Both the position numbers and the translations under genes were made by a program. A stretch of 10,040 bases of DNA from Gemmatimonadota bacterium (GTDB taxonomy: Bacteria; Gemmatimonadota; Gemmatimonadetes; Gemmatimonadales; GWC2-71-9): NCBI GenBank assembly GCA_003220905.1, contig QHTS01000235.1, forward strand, positions 1-10,040, read 5' to 3'. Shown piece after piece: positions 1 through 7,487 of this stretch; position 1 is the first letter of the stretch, and the number at the start of each line of letters is the position of its first letter. The notes under the pieces are model-generated. The model was not told the origin of the DNA. It worked only from the letters and a program-made list of their open reading frames with translations, and did no database searches.

Positions 1-370
1 GCGGCGCATGGGGCTCGCCCGCTGGCGTCTGGCGCAGCGTCGCATCGTGGCATCGGGGGCCGAGGTCGTGCTGTGCGGGCACGACCACGAGGAGGGAGCG
101 GAGCTGCTCGGGGTTCGGGTGGTGGTCTCGACCGCGGGGACGCTCTGTAAGCGCACGCGCGGCGGGCGGCCGTCGAGCTTCAACTTCGTGACCATCGAGC
201 CGACGGCGGTCCACATCACCTACTTCCGGTGGGACGTCGAGTCCCGCCGCTTCCGGGCGTCGGACACCTACGCGTTCGCACGGGCGGGGAAGGGAGCCGT
301 TCCGGCCTCCCCCGCCCCCCCCGGCCCCCCCGGTCAGCCCGTCCCCGCGGACACGACATCACACAGCTGA
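1..370 (+). CDS. metallophosphoesterase, C-terminal part (5' end outside window)
   Basis: The reading frame is open from base 2 and continues upstream of the window, so the ATG at base 8 is probably internal. The visible part carries the motif VVLCGHDHEEG, which is the C-terminal metal-binding GHxH signature of calcineurin-like metallophosphoesterases (dinuclear-metal phosphodiesterases/phosphatases). A beta-strand-rich segment with STAGTLCKR and a terminal VHITYFRWD stretch follow, as in the small cytosolic members of the family. The catalytic N-terminal motifs (DxH, GD, GNH) lie outside the window, so the substrate cannot be inferred. The last 20 or so residues are a Pro/Ala/Gly tail encoded by C-runs at 305-345 and look disordered. 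Only 7 bases separate its TGA from the next start, which suggests co-transcription with gcdH. The family call is firm; the specific role is unknown. Confidence 0.82.
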   Translation, partial: RRMGLARWRLAQRRIVASGAEVVLCGHDHEEGAELLGVRVVVSTAGTLCKRTRGGRPSSFNFVTIEPTAVHITYFRWDVESRRFRASDTYAFARAGKGAVPASPAPPGPPGQPVPADTTSHS

Positions 371-377
371 GGCAGCC

Positions 378-1565
378 ATGGCACCCAAGTTCCAGGGCGT
401 CGACTTCTACGATGTCGACAGCTTGCTCTCCGAGGAGGAGCGCGCCGTGCGCGACACGGTGCGCGCGTGGGTGGACGACAACCTCATCCCCGTCATCGGC
501 GAGCACTACCTCGAGGGGCACTTCCCGAAGCAGCTCGTCCCGCAGATGGCCGAGCTCGGCCTGTTCGGCGCCAACCTGCCGGAGGCGTACGGCTGCGCCG
601 GGCTGAACAACGTCGCCTACGGGCTGATCATGCAGGAGCTGGAGCGCGGCGACTCGGGGGTGCGCTCGTTCGCCTCGGTGCAGGGCGCGCTCGCCATGTA
701 TCCGATCTACGCCTTCGGCTCGGACGAGCAGAAGCGGCGCTGGCTCCCGAAGATGGCGTCGGGCGAAGTGATCGGCTGCTTCGGACTCACGGAGCCCGAC
801 TACGGCTCGAATCCCGCCGGGATGATCACGATGGCGAAGGAGACGAAGGACGGGTGGGTGTTGAACGGGGCCAAGATGTGGATCACCAACGGCTCGACCG
901 CGCAGCTGGCCATCGTGTGGGCCAAGACCGGCACGGTCGACGACGTGAACTCGATCCGCGGCTTCATCGTCCCGACGAACACCAAGGGTTTTTCCGCCAA
1001 GGACCAGAAGGGCAAGCTCAGCCTGCGCGCGAGCGACACGAGCGAGCTGGTGCTGCAGGACGTGTGCGTTTCCAAGGACGCGGTCCTTCCGGAGTCGGGC
1101 GGGCTCAAGTCCCCCCTCCTGTGCCTCACCCAGGCACGCTACGGCATCGCGTGGGGAGCGGTGGGCGCCGCGATGGCGTGCTACGACGAGGCGGTGAGCT
1201 ACGCCAAGACCCGCGTGATGTTCGGGCATCCGATCGGCGGGTTCCAGCTGCAGCAGGCGCGGCTCGCCGAGATGCTCACCGAGATCACCAAGGCGCAGCT
1301 CCTCTGCGTGCAGCTCGGGCGGCTCAAGGACCAGGGGAAAGCCACGCCGCAACAGGTGTCGCTCGCCAAGCGGAACAACGTGAGCATCGCGACCGACGTG
1401 GCGCGCGAGACGCGTCGACTGCTCGGCGCGAACGGCATCCTGGCGGAGTATCAGGCGATGCGCCACCTCGCGAACCTCGAGTCGGTCTATACGTACGAGG
1501 GGACGCACGATATCCACACGCTCATCCTGGGCCAGGAAATCACGGGGCTGAGTGCGTTCAATTGA
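378..1565 (+). CDS. gcdH: glutaryl-CoA dehydrogenase-type acyl-CoA dehydrogenase
   Basis: This 395-residue protein spans a full acyl-CoA dehydrogenase: N-terminal helical domain (about 15-135), middle beta domain (about 136-235) and C-terminal helical domain (about 245-390). From memory it resembles human glutaryl-CoA dehydrogenase over its whole length, with shared blocks GCFGLTEP (133-140), LSLRAS (214-219), RYGIAWG (254-260) and YEGTHDIH (373-380). E374 in the last block is at the position of the catalytic base. R96 and S100 in GVRSFASVQ match the residues that bind the distal carboxylate of glutaryl-CoA, which supports a glutaryl rather than simple acyl substrate. The expected reaction is FAD-dependent oxidation (with decarboxylation) of glutaryl-CoA to crotonyl-CoA in lysine/tryptophan breakdown, with ETF as acceptor; ETF genes lie downstream. 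The start is the first ATG after the upstream TGA, with a weak GAGG before it. The stop lies against an inverted repeat. A relative acting on another dicarboxylyl-CoA is the main alternative. Confidence 0.9.
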   Translation: MAPKFQGVDFYDVDSLLSEEERAVRDTVRAWVDDNLIPVIGEHYLEGHFPKQLVPQMAELGLFGANLPEAYGCAGLNNVAYGLIMQELERGDSGVRSFASVQGALAMYPIYAFGSDEQKRRWLPKMASGEVIGCFGLTEPDYGSNPAGMITMAKETKDGWVLNGAKMWITNGSTAQLAIVWAKTGTVDDVNSIRGFIVPTNTKGFSAKDQKGKLSLRASDTSELVLQDVCVSKDAVLPESGGLKSPLLCLTQARYGIAWGAVGAAMACYDEAVSYAKTRVMFGHPIGGFQLQQARLAEMLTEITKAQLLCVQLGRLKDQGKATPQQVSLAKRNNVSIATDVARETRRLLGANGILAEYQAMRHLANLESVYTYEGTHDIHTLILGQEITGLSAFN

Positions 1566-1666
1566 GTGCGGAATGGGGAATGCGGAGTGCGGAATTGTAA
1601 AGCAAGGTCGCTCGCGTCCCGAAGCTTCCCCTGACATTCCGCATTCCGCACTCCGCATTCCGCACT
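1565..1666. repeat. imperfect inverted repeat built of TGCGGAR heptamers
   Basis: Two 32-base arms at 1565-1596 and 1635-1666 are reverse complements at 28 of 32 positions by my count, with a 38-base loop between them. Each arm is itself a run of near-tandem heptamers (TGCGGAA/TGCGGAG on the left, TTCCGCA/CTCCGCA on the right). The composition differs from the surrounding coding DNA. The left arm begins on the last base of the gcdH stop codon. The right arm ends where the hydrophobic part of the next gene's signal peptide begins. Transcribed, it would give a long hairpin that could stabilise the gcdH mRNA end or attenuate the downstream genes. No U-tract follows, so it is not a classical intrinsic terminator. 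It resembles dispersed intergenic repeats reported as odd peptides such as IPHSAFRIPH in environmental genomes; that link is from memory. Confidence 0.85.
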
Positions 1667-3798
1667 TACTCGCTGGCGGGCTGCTGCTCGCTTTGGCGAC
1701 GCCGCCGGCCGGGGCCCAGCAGCCCGATTCGGTTCCCCGAGACACCACCACCCTCGCCCCCGTCGTCGTCACCGGCGTCCGGCTCCCGACCGTGCGCGAG
1801 CTGGCGCGCGGACTCGCCGGGCGGACCGCATCGCTCGACGCCCAAGATCTGGACGCGCGCGGCGTGCGCTCGCTCGCCGACGCGCTGGAGCAGCTGCCGG
1901 GCGTGACGACGTCGGACGAGCTCGGCGCCACGGCGCAGATGGACGTGTCCCTCCGCGGGTTTCAGGTCTCGCCGGTGATCGGTGTGCCGCAGGGGGTGGC
2001 GGTGTATGTGGACGGCGTGCGCGCCAACGAGCCCGACGCTCACGAGGTGAACTTCGACCTGTTGCCGCTCGAGGACGTGGAACGGGTGGAGGTGGTGTAC
2101 GGCCCCTCGGTGCTGCTTGGCCGGAACGCGCTCGGCGCGGCGGTGAATCTCGTGACCCGCCGCGGCGCGAGCCGGGCGGCGCGCGAAATCGAAGCGTCGG
2201 CGGGGAGCTGGGGGCGCTATGAGCTGAAGGCGCGCGCCGGGGCGCGTCGCGGGGTGTGGGACTACTACGTGGGCGCGCGGTACGAGCGGGAGGGCGGCTG
2301 GCGGGAGGACACCCGCAGCCGGATCGGCACGCTGTTCGCGAAGCTCGGACTCCTGAACGGCACCTGGGACGCCACCCTCAGCTATTCGGGTGCGGACAAC
2401 AGGATTTTTCAGGCCGGTAGCCTCCCCGAGAGCGTGGCGGCGGCGAATCCCCGCCGCAACTTTACCGGGGGCGATTACTTCGCTCCCCAGGCACACCTCG
2501 TCATCCTCAATGCGCAGCGTCTGGTCGGGCGCACGCAGCTCGCGATCAACGCGTTCGGGCGCTCGCTCTCGAGCGAGCAGTTCAACGCGAACTTCGTCGG
2601 GGCAGACTCGCGGCAGCGAAACGCGACGCGCATCGGCGGTGGCGCGGTGCAGCTCTCGGGGAAACTGCCGCTCGGGGCTCGGGAGCTGCGCTGGCTCGCC
2701 GGCGCGGACGCGGACTACGAGCACGTGGCCGTCCATATTGTCGCCGTGCCCGGCGGGGGCTCCCCCGATTCGCTCACGGAGTCGGTGCGCACCAATCAGG
2801 TGAACGGGGGCGCCTTCGCCGGAGCGAACCTGGAGGTCGTGCCCCGGCTCACCGCGACCGTCGCGGCGCGCTACGACTGGATCCGCGTGCCGTTCGAGGA
2901 CCTGATCGACGCGACGCAGAGCGGGCTGCACACCTTCCGGCGGCTGTCGCCGCGCGCCGGGCTCACCTGGAGCGGCGGGCGCGGGCACGAGGTGTTCGCC
3001 TCCGTGAGCCGCGGGTTCCGTGCTCCCGCCGTCGTGGAGCTGGCGTGCGCTGACCCCCAGGCCGCGTGCCCGCTGCCGTTCGCCCTCGGACCCGATCCCG
3101 CCCTGAAGCCCGTCGTGGCCACGACGTACGAGCTGGGGTGGCGCGTCCGCGCGCCGGGAGGGGGGGGACGTGTCGAGGCCAGCGCCGACGTGTACCGCAC
3201 CGACGTGCGCGACGACATCTTTTTCATCGCCTCGACCGTCACCGGTGGCTACTTCCAGAACATCGGCGCTACGCGCCGCAGCGGTCTGGAGCTCGCCCTG
3301 CAATGGCGGGGTCCCGTGGGGCTGCGGGCGTACGCCAACTACGGCTACACGCGAGCCACCTTCGAGACCACCGCGACGCTCGCCACCACCCGCGACACGG
3401 CCGGTGAGACGGTGACACCGGGCGACGAGCTTCCGATGGTGCCGGGCCACCGCGCCAATGCCGGGGTCGCGGTGTCCATCCTCCGTTCCCATGGGACCGA
3501 GACGGGTGTGGCGCTCCTGGCCGGGGTGGACGCCCGCTACGTCGGCCGGCAATGGCTGCGGGGGGACGAGGAGAACGTCACGCGACGGCTGTCCGACTAT
3601 GCCCTCGCCGACCTGTCGCTCACGCTGACATGGCGCGACTTCGAGCTGCGCGGCGCCGTGCGGAACCTGCTCGACCGGCGCGACTTCTCGTTCGGCACCT
3701 TTGCGGAGAATCCGACTGCGCCGGGCACACCTGTGCAACGCTGGCTCACGCCGGGGCCGCCGCGTCACGTGCAAGTAAGCCTGAGCGCAGACTTCTAG
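1573..3798 (+). CDS. TonB-dependent outer-membrane receptor
   Basis: This is a complete TonB-dependent receptor of about 740 residues. Numbered from an in-frame GTG at 1552, it has a signal peptide with hydrophobic core LLAGGLLLALA (39-49) and probable cleavage after PPAGA (about 55). A TonB-box-like stretch APVVVTGVR (69-77) comes next. The plug domain (about 92-205) has the typical LPGV, SLRGF, VYVDGVR and VERVEVVYGPS motifs and ends in AAVNLVTRRG. A beta-barrel follows to the C-terminus, with late motifs GLELALQWRG, RNLLDRRDF and a terminal aromatic F. It would import a scarce substrate across the outer membrane using TonB energy. The ligand (siderophore, cobalamin or organic compound) cannot be read from the sequence. 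The start is uncertain: GTG 1552 overlaps gcdH, ATG 1573 lies inside the repeat, neither has a Shine-Dalgarno, and the repeat encodes much of the n-region. It lies between gcdH and the ETF genes on the same strand. Confidence 0.9.
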   Translation: MGNAECGIVKQGRSRPEASPDIPHSALRIPHLLAGGLLLALATPPAGAQQPDSVPRDTTTLAPVVVTGVRLPTVRELARGLAGRTASLDAQDLDARGVRSLADALEQLPGVTTSDELGATAQMDVSLRGFQVSPVIGVPQGVAVYVDGVRANEPDAHEVNFDLLPLEDVERVEVVYGPSVLLGRNALGAAVNLVTRRGASRAAREIEASAGSWGRYELKARAGARRGVWDYYVGARYEREGGWREDTRSRIGTLFAKLGLLNGTWDATLSYSGADNRIFQAGSLPESVAAANPRRNFTGGDYFAPQAHLVILNAQRLVGRTQLAINAFGRSLSSEQFNANFVGADSRQRNATRIGGGAVQLSGKLPLGARELRWLAGADADYEHVAVHIVAVPGGGSPDSLTESVRTNQVNGGAFAGANLEVVPRLTATVAARYDWIRVPFEDLIDATQSGLHTFRRLSPRAGLTWSGGRGHEVFASVSRGFRAPAVVELACADPQAACPLPFALGPDPALKPVVATTYELGWRVRAPGGGGRVEASADVYRTDVRDDIFFIASTVTGGYFQNIGATRRSGLELALQWRGPVGLRAYANYGYTRATFETTATLATTRDTAGETVTPGDELPMVPGHRANAGVAVSILRSHGTETGVALLAGVDARYVGRQWLRGDEENVTRRLSDYALADLSLTLTWRDFELRGAVRNLLDRRDFSFGTFAENPTAPGTPVQRWLTPGPPRHVQVSLSADF

Positions 3799-3845
3799 AG
3801 TCGTCAGTTGCACGATCCTCCCCGTCAGGTTTGTTTTCTGCTCCC

Positions 3846-4598
3846 ATGAAGATCGCGGTGTGCATCAAACGCGTCCCCGACTCCGAGACGCGCGTCAAGA
3901 TCGCCTCCGATGGCAAGTCGCTCGACGAAGCGGGCGTCAAGTTCATCCTCAATCCCTACGATGAGTTCGCCGTCGAAGAGGGGCTGCGGCTCAAGGAAAA
4001 GGCCGGGACGGGCGAAGTCGTCGTGATCGCGCTCGGCCCCGCAGCGGCACAGGAGACGATCCGCACCGCGCTCGCGATGGGCGCCGATCGCGGCGTCTTA
4101 CTCCAGACCCAGGGCCTCCACCCCGACGGCCTCGAAACGGCGAAGGCCCTCGCTGCGGAGCTCAAGGGCGCTGGGTTCGACGTGATCCTGCTCGGGAAGA
4201 TGGCGATCGACGACTACAACCATCAGGTCGGTCCGATGGTGGCCGAGCTGCTCGACTTGCCGTGCGTGACGACGGTGACCCACCTCGAGATCGTCGGCGG
4301 CAAGGGGACGGCCGAACGGGAGATCGAAGGCGGCGTCGAGGTCGTGGCGTTCCCGCTGCCGGCGGTGCTCACCACCGACAAGGGATTGAACGAGCCGCGC
4401 TATCCCGCGCTCAAGGGGATCATGGCGGCGAAAAAGAAGCCGCTCGAGGTCAAACCCACCGCGCCCGGCCCGGGGGCCCTCGAGATTCTCTCTCTCACCC
4501 TGCCCCCCGAGCGACAGGCGGGCAAGATCGTCGGCGAGGGCCCCGCGGCGGTTGCCGAGCTGGTGCGCCTGCTGCGCGAGGAAGCGAAAGTCCTGTGA
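3846..4598 (+). CDS. etfB: electron transfer flavoprotein, beta subunit
   Basis: This 250-residue protein is full length for EtfB. It opens MKIAVCIKRVPD, has NPYDEFAVEEGLRLKE (36-51), and carries the AMP-binding stretch GKMAIDDYNHQVGP (117-130). The hallmark recognition loop LNEPRYPALKGIMAAKKKP (181-199) docks onto acyl-CoA dehydrogenases; L181 is at the position of the anchoring leucine known from human ETF. With EtfA it forms the soluble heterodimer that takes electrons from dehydrogenases such as the upstream GcdH and hands them to ETF-QO. The frame stays open upstream into the receptor gene, but only from the ATG at 3846 does the sequence look like EtfB. The 47 bases between the receptor and this gene hold no clear promoter or terminator. 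The stop codon overlaps the etfA start (GTGA), so translation is probably coupled. Confidence 0.96.
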   Translation: MKIAVCIKRVPDSETRVKIASDGKSLDEAGVKFILNPYDEFAVEEGLRLKEKAGTGEVVVIALGPAAAQETIRTALAMGADRGVLLQTQGLHPDGLETAKALAAELKGAGFDVILLGKMAIDDYNHQVGPMVAELLDLPCVTTVTHLEIVGGKGTAEREIEGGVEVVAFPLPAVLTTDKGLNEPRYPALKGIMAAKKKPLEVKPTAPGPGALEILSLTLPPERQAGKIVGEGPAAVAELVRLLREEAKVL

Positions 4599-5575
4599 GC
4601 AACGTCCTCGCGGTGCTGGAGCAGCGCGACGGGGCCATTCGGAAGGTCTCCTATGAAGTGGTGACCGGCGCTCGGCGCTTGGCGGATGCGCTGGGCGGGG
4701 GCGCCGGCGTGGACGCCCTCATCCTCGCGACGGGTCCCGTGCAGGGCGCCGACCAGCTGGGCAGGTTCGGCGCGGATCGGGTGGTCACGCTGACCAATGT
4801 CGCCTTCGGCCGCTACGCGCCCGAGGGGTATGCGCGCGCGATCGCCGACGGAGTAAACGCCGGCGGCTACGGGGTCGTGGTGTTCGCGGCGAGCGCCACT
4901 GGGAAGGATTTGGCGCCTCGCGTCGCCGCCCGGCTCGGGCGGCCGCTCGTCCAGGACATCACTGATGTGACTGCTGCAGCAGGCGCCGTGATCGCGACTC
5001 GGCCGGTCTACGCCGGCAAGGCGCTGCTCAGGGTGAGGGTCGCCGGCAGCCCGGTCATGCTGTCGCTGCGGCCCAATGTGTTCACGCCGGTTCAGCGTCC
5101 CAAGGCCGGCGCGCAGGAAAGCGCCAGCGTGGACGGCTCCGCGGGTCGCGTGATCGTCACGCAGATCAAGGCGGCACCAGCGGGCACGCTCGATGTGGCC
5201 GAAGCGCCGATCGTCGTGTCCGGCGGTCGCGGGCTCAAGGACCCGGCCAACTTCAAGGTGTTGGAGGCGCTGGCGGCGGCCTTCGCGGGACGCGCGGCCG
5301 TGGGCGCGTCGCGCGCCGTGGTGGACGCGGGGTGGCGGCCCCACGCGGACCAGGTGGGACAGACCGGTAAGACGGTGAGCCCGACGCTGTACGTCGCGGT
5401 CGGCATCTCGGGCGCGATCCAGCACCTCGCGGGGATGCGCACGTCCAAGGTCATCGTGGCCATTAACAAGGACAAAGACGCGCCGATCTTCAAGGTGGCG
5501 GACTACGGGATTGTCGGCGACTTATTCGAGGTCGTGCCGCGGCTCACGGAGGAGATTCGGAAGCTCCATGGCTGA
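4595..5575 (+). CDS. etfA: electron transfer flavoprotein, alpha subunit
   Basis: This 326-residue protein has the usual EtfA length and two-part layout. The N-terminal domain (about 1-190) pairs with EtfB. The C-terminal FAD-binding domain (about 203-326) has VVSGGRGLK (208-215), the ASR triad (238-240), GQTGKTVSP (255-263), the signature LYVAVGISGAIQHLAGM (265-281), and AINKDKDAPIF (289-299) followed by ADYGIVGD. The positions that contact FAD in known ETFs are conserved (R212, S239-R240, Q256-T257, S272, H277, N291, D303). The start is the GTG that overlaps the etfB stop by four bases; codons further upstream are out-of-frame readings of etfB. Together with the adjacent quinone oxidoreductase this points to a respiratory ETF rather than an electron-bifurcating one. 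That is inferred from context, and residue-level discrimination would need an alignment. Confidence 0.96.
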   Translation: MSNVLAVLEQRDGAIRKVSYEVVTGARRLADALGGGAGVDALILATGPVQGADQLGRFGADRVVTLTNVAFGRYAPEGYARAIADGVNAGGYGVVVFAASATGKDLAPRVAARLGRPLVQDITDVTAAAGAVIATRPVYAGKALLRVRVAGSPVMLSLRPNVFTPVQRPKAGAQESASVDGSAGRVIVTQIKAAPAGTLDVAEAPIVVSGGRGLKDPANFKVLEALAAAFAGRAAVGASRAVVDAGWRPHADQVGQTGKTVSPTLYVAVGISGAIQHLAGMRTSKVIVAINKDKDAPIFKVADYGIVGDLFEVVPRLTEEIRKLHG

Positions 5576-5578
5576 GGC

Positions 5579-7228
5579 ATGATCCTCCCCGCTGCCTATC
5601 AGCCTCCCCTGCCGCTCGACAGGCTCCTGCTGCCGGTCGGCGCTCCGGGCGCGGGCGATCGGATGGAGCTCGACGTGCTGATCGTCGGCGCCGGACCCGC
5701 GGGGCTCGCCTGTGCGATCGAGCTGGCGCGCCTCGCTCAGCGTGAGCGCTCGGACTTGAACATCGGCGTGCTCGAGAAGGCCGGGGCCTTGGGCGAGCAC
5801 TCCCTCTCGGGAGCGGTGGTGAACCCCCGCGCGTTCCACGAGCTGTTCCCCGACTTGAAGGATCCCGACTTCCCGTTCCGCGGGCCCGTGGAGAGGGAAC
5901 GGGTCGCCCTCCTCACCTCCCGCCGGGCCGTCACGCTCCCCACGCCGCCCACGATGCACAACGCGGGGAACTACGTGGCGTCGGTGTGCGAGATCGTGCG
6001 CTGGCTGGGCGAGCGGGCCGCGGCACTGGGCGTGAACGTCTTCACGGGCTTCCCGGCCGCGAGCCTGCTGGTGCGCGAGGGGCGGGTGGCGGGCGTCCGG
6101 ACCGCGGCGACCGGCCTGGACCGCGGGGGACAGCCGCTCTCGAATTACATGGCGCCGAACGATCTCATCGCCAAGGTGACGGCGTTGGCCGAGGGGACGC
6201 GGGGGAGCCTGTCGCAGGCGTGGCTCGAGCGGCAGGCAGTGACGTGCGAGAATCCGCAGATCTTCGCGCTCGGCGTGAAGGAGATCTGGGAGACGAGGCG
6301 GTCGCTCGACACGATCGTCCACACGCTCGGCTGGCCGGTCCCGACCGACGCCTTCGGTGGCAGCTTCATGTATCCGCTCGAGCCGAACCTCGTGGCGCTC
6401 GGGCTGGTGGTGGGGCTCGACTACCGAGACGCCGCGCTCGACGTCCACGCGCTGCTCCAGCGGATGAAGCTGCACCCGTTGTTCCGGCAGTACCTCGAGG
6501 GCGGCGAAATGGTCGAGTGGGGCGCGAAGACGATCCCCGAAGGCGGCTACTACGCGGTCCCGGCGCGCCGCTCGGGCGACGGGGTCGTGATCCTGGGCGA
6601 CGCGGCCGGCTTCGTGGACGTGCCGTCCCTCAAGGGAATCCACTACGCGATGCAGTCGGGAATGTTCGCCGCGCGCGCCATCCATGCGGGGCTCACGGCG
6701 GGCGACACGTCCGGCGCACGGCTCGCCGAGTACGACCGGCTGGTGAACGCGTCCTTCATCATGAAGGACCTGTATCGCACCCGGAATATGCGGCTCGCCT
6801 TCAAGGACGGATTCTATGCGGGTGGGGTAAAGGCGGCGCTGATGACGCTCACCGGGGGACGGTTCCCGGGTGGGAAGATCGCGGTGGAGCCCGACGCAAG
6901 TGTCGAGCGCCGACTCACCCCGGGCGTGCGCCCGGTGTCAGTGTTCACGCCGGACGGCAAGCTCACGTTCTCCAAGGTCGACGGCGTCTTCAAATCAGGG
7001 AACGCGACGCGCGATACGATTCCGATCCATCTGGTGGTTGGAAAGGAGGTGCCGCCTGCGGTGGCCGAGTTCTACGCCGGGATGTGCCCGGCCGGGGTGT
7101 ACGAGCTGGCGCAGGGCACCCTGCGCGTGAATGCCCCGAACTGCGTCGACTGCAAGGCCACGGACGTGCTGGGCCCGCGGTGGACGCCCCGGGAAGGCGG
7201 GAGCGGGCCCAAGTACAAGCGCATGTAG
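5579..7228 (+). CDS. electron transfer flavoprotein-ubiquinone oxidoreductase (ETF-QO)
   Basis: This 549-residue protein begins 3 bases after the etfA stop. It has an N-terminal FAD-binding fold with VLIVGAGPAGLACAIEL (33-49), EHSLSGAVVNPRAFHELFP, a second FAD motif VVILGDAAGFVDVPSLKG, and a C-terminal ferredoxin-like region beginning at CPAGVYEL. It should sit on the inner face of the cytoplasmic membrane, take electrons from reduced ETF through an Fe-S cluster and FAD, and reduce quinone. The Fe-S ligands visible are C503, C522 and C525; the fourth position of the NCxxCKxC pattern is T528, so the cluster site is altered. The ATG at 5579 is preferred because the Pro/Leu-rich leader PPLPLDRLLLP resembles leaders I recall in bacterial homologues. 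An ATG at 5663 would start just before the FAD fold and is the alternative. FixC is less likely because the Fe-S domain is fused on. Confidence 0.93.
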   Translation: MILPAAYQPPLPLDRLLLPVGAPGAGDRMELDVLIVGAGPAGLACAIELARLAQRERSDLNIGVLEKAGALGEHSLSGAVVNPRAFHELFPDLKDPDFPFRGPVERERVALLTSRRAVTLPTPPTMHNAGNYVASVCEIVRWLGERAAALGVNVFTGFPAASLLVREGRVAGVRTAATGLDRGGQPLSNYMAPNDLIAKVTALAEGTRGSLSQAWLERQAVTCENPQIFALGVKEIWETRRSLDTIVHTLGWPVPTDAFGGSFMYPLEPNLVALGLVVGLDYRDAALDVHALLQRMKLHPLFRQYLEGGEMVEWGAKTIPEGGYYAVPARRSGDGVVILGDAAGFVDVPSLKGIHYAMQSGMFAARAIHAGLTAGDTSGARLAEYDRLVNASFIMKDLYRTRNMRLAFKDGFYAGGVKAALMTLTGGRFPGGKIAVEPDASVERRLTPGVRPVSVFTPDGKLTFSKVDGVFKSGNATRDTIPIHLVVGKEVPPAVAEFYAGMCPAGVYELAQGTLRVNAPNCVDCKATDVLGPRWTPREGGSGPKYKRM

Positions 7229-7487
7229 GGACTCGGTGCAACACCCCTCCGTTTGGCATCGCCGCACCAGTATTCGACGGGCGGCCACAGTTCGCAGCGC
7301 GCGACCGGTGTGCCCCCCGCCGCTCCTTCGGTCTGGATCGCCAATGTCATCAATACGATAGCCTGCCTCGACTTACCGACCGGACATGGCACCGAGTATG
7401 CATAGCTCCGGGGCGGAGCCCTGTGAACGCGCGCTTCGACCTGAGGGATTGACGCGCCCGATGGAGACAAGGGGGAGGTTATTTCGC
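7229..7487. other. intergenic region without a supportable gene
   Basis: These 259 bases separate the ETF-QO stop from the next well-supported start. The region is somewhat less GC-rich in its middle (about 7335-7405) than the flanking genes, as expected for a promoter-bearing spacer. A short GC hairpin is possible at 7405-7419 (GCTCC, loop GGGGC, GGAGC). A weak pairing GGTGC/GCACC joins 7235-7239 and 7264-7268. Neither is followed by a U-tract. I see no convincing -35/-10 pair, tRNA or known riboswitch core. It probably holds the promoter of the Arg-rich/GGDEF gene pair, which is inference from position alone. Confidence 0.5.
7471..7479 (+). promoter_or_regulatory. strong ribosome binding site for the Arg-rich small gene
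   Basis: The purine run GGGGGAGGT contains a perfect GGAGG core (7474-7478) with 9 bases between it and the ATG at 7488. It is the clearest Shine-Dalgarno in the window. It decides the start of the small gene against the upstream in-frame ATGs at 7386, 7398 and 7461, none of which has a comparable site. Confidence 0.8.

Noticed and set aside
1565..1666. CRISPR-like repeat or insertion sequence at the gcdH/receptor junction
   Set aside because: There are only two arms, in inverted rather than direct orientation, with no spacers, transposase or target duplication visible.
216..1931. 571-codon open frame on the minus strand across gcdH and the repeat
   Set aside because: It is antisense to a clear glutaryl-CoA dehydrogenase. 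Its translation is Arg/His/Ala/Leu-rich without domains, as expected for the antisense of GC-rich codons.
1666..3813. 715-codon open frame on the minus strand opposite the TonB receptor
   Set aside because: The composition is RR/HP/GG-rich with no family motifs, and the + strand has all receptor hallmarks. It is a shadow of GC3 bias.
3552..3845. N-terminal extension of etfB into the receptor gene
   Set aside because: The extension is an Arg/Ala-rich out-of-frame reading of the receptor C-terminus. EtfB homology starts exactly at the ATG at 3846.
3799..3845. Promoter or terminator between the receptor and etfB
   Set aside because: In 47 bases I see no stable hairpin with a U-tract and no paired -35/-10 better than 3 of 6 matches each.
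7373..7402. Possible sigma-70 promoter TTACCG, 18 bases, TATGCA
   Set aside because: Each box matches only about half of the consensus, and spacing alone is not convincing in GC-rich DNA.
5986..7452. 488-codon + strand frame overlapping ETF-QO and running into the spacer
   Set aside because: It is an out-of-frame reading of ETF-QO. The part beyond 7228 has no motif, ribosome site or coding-like composition.
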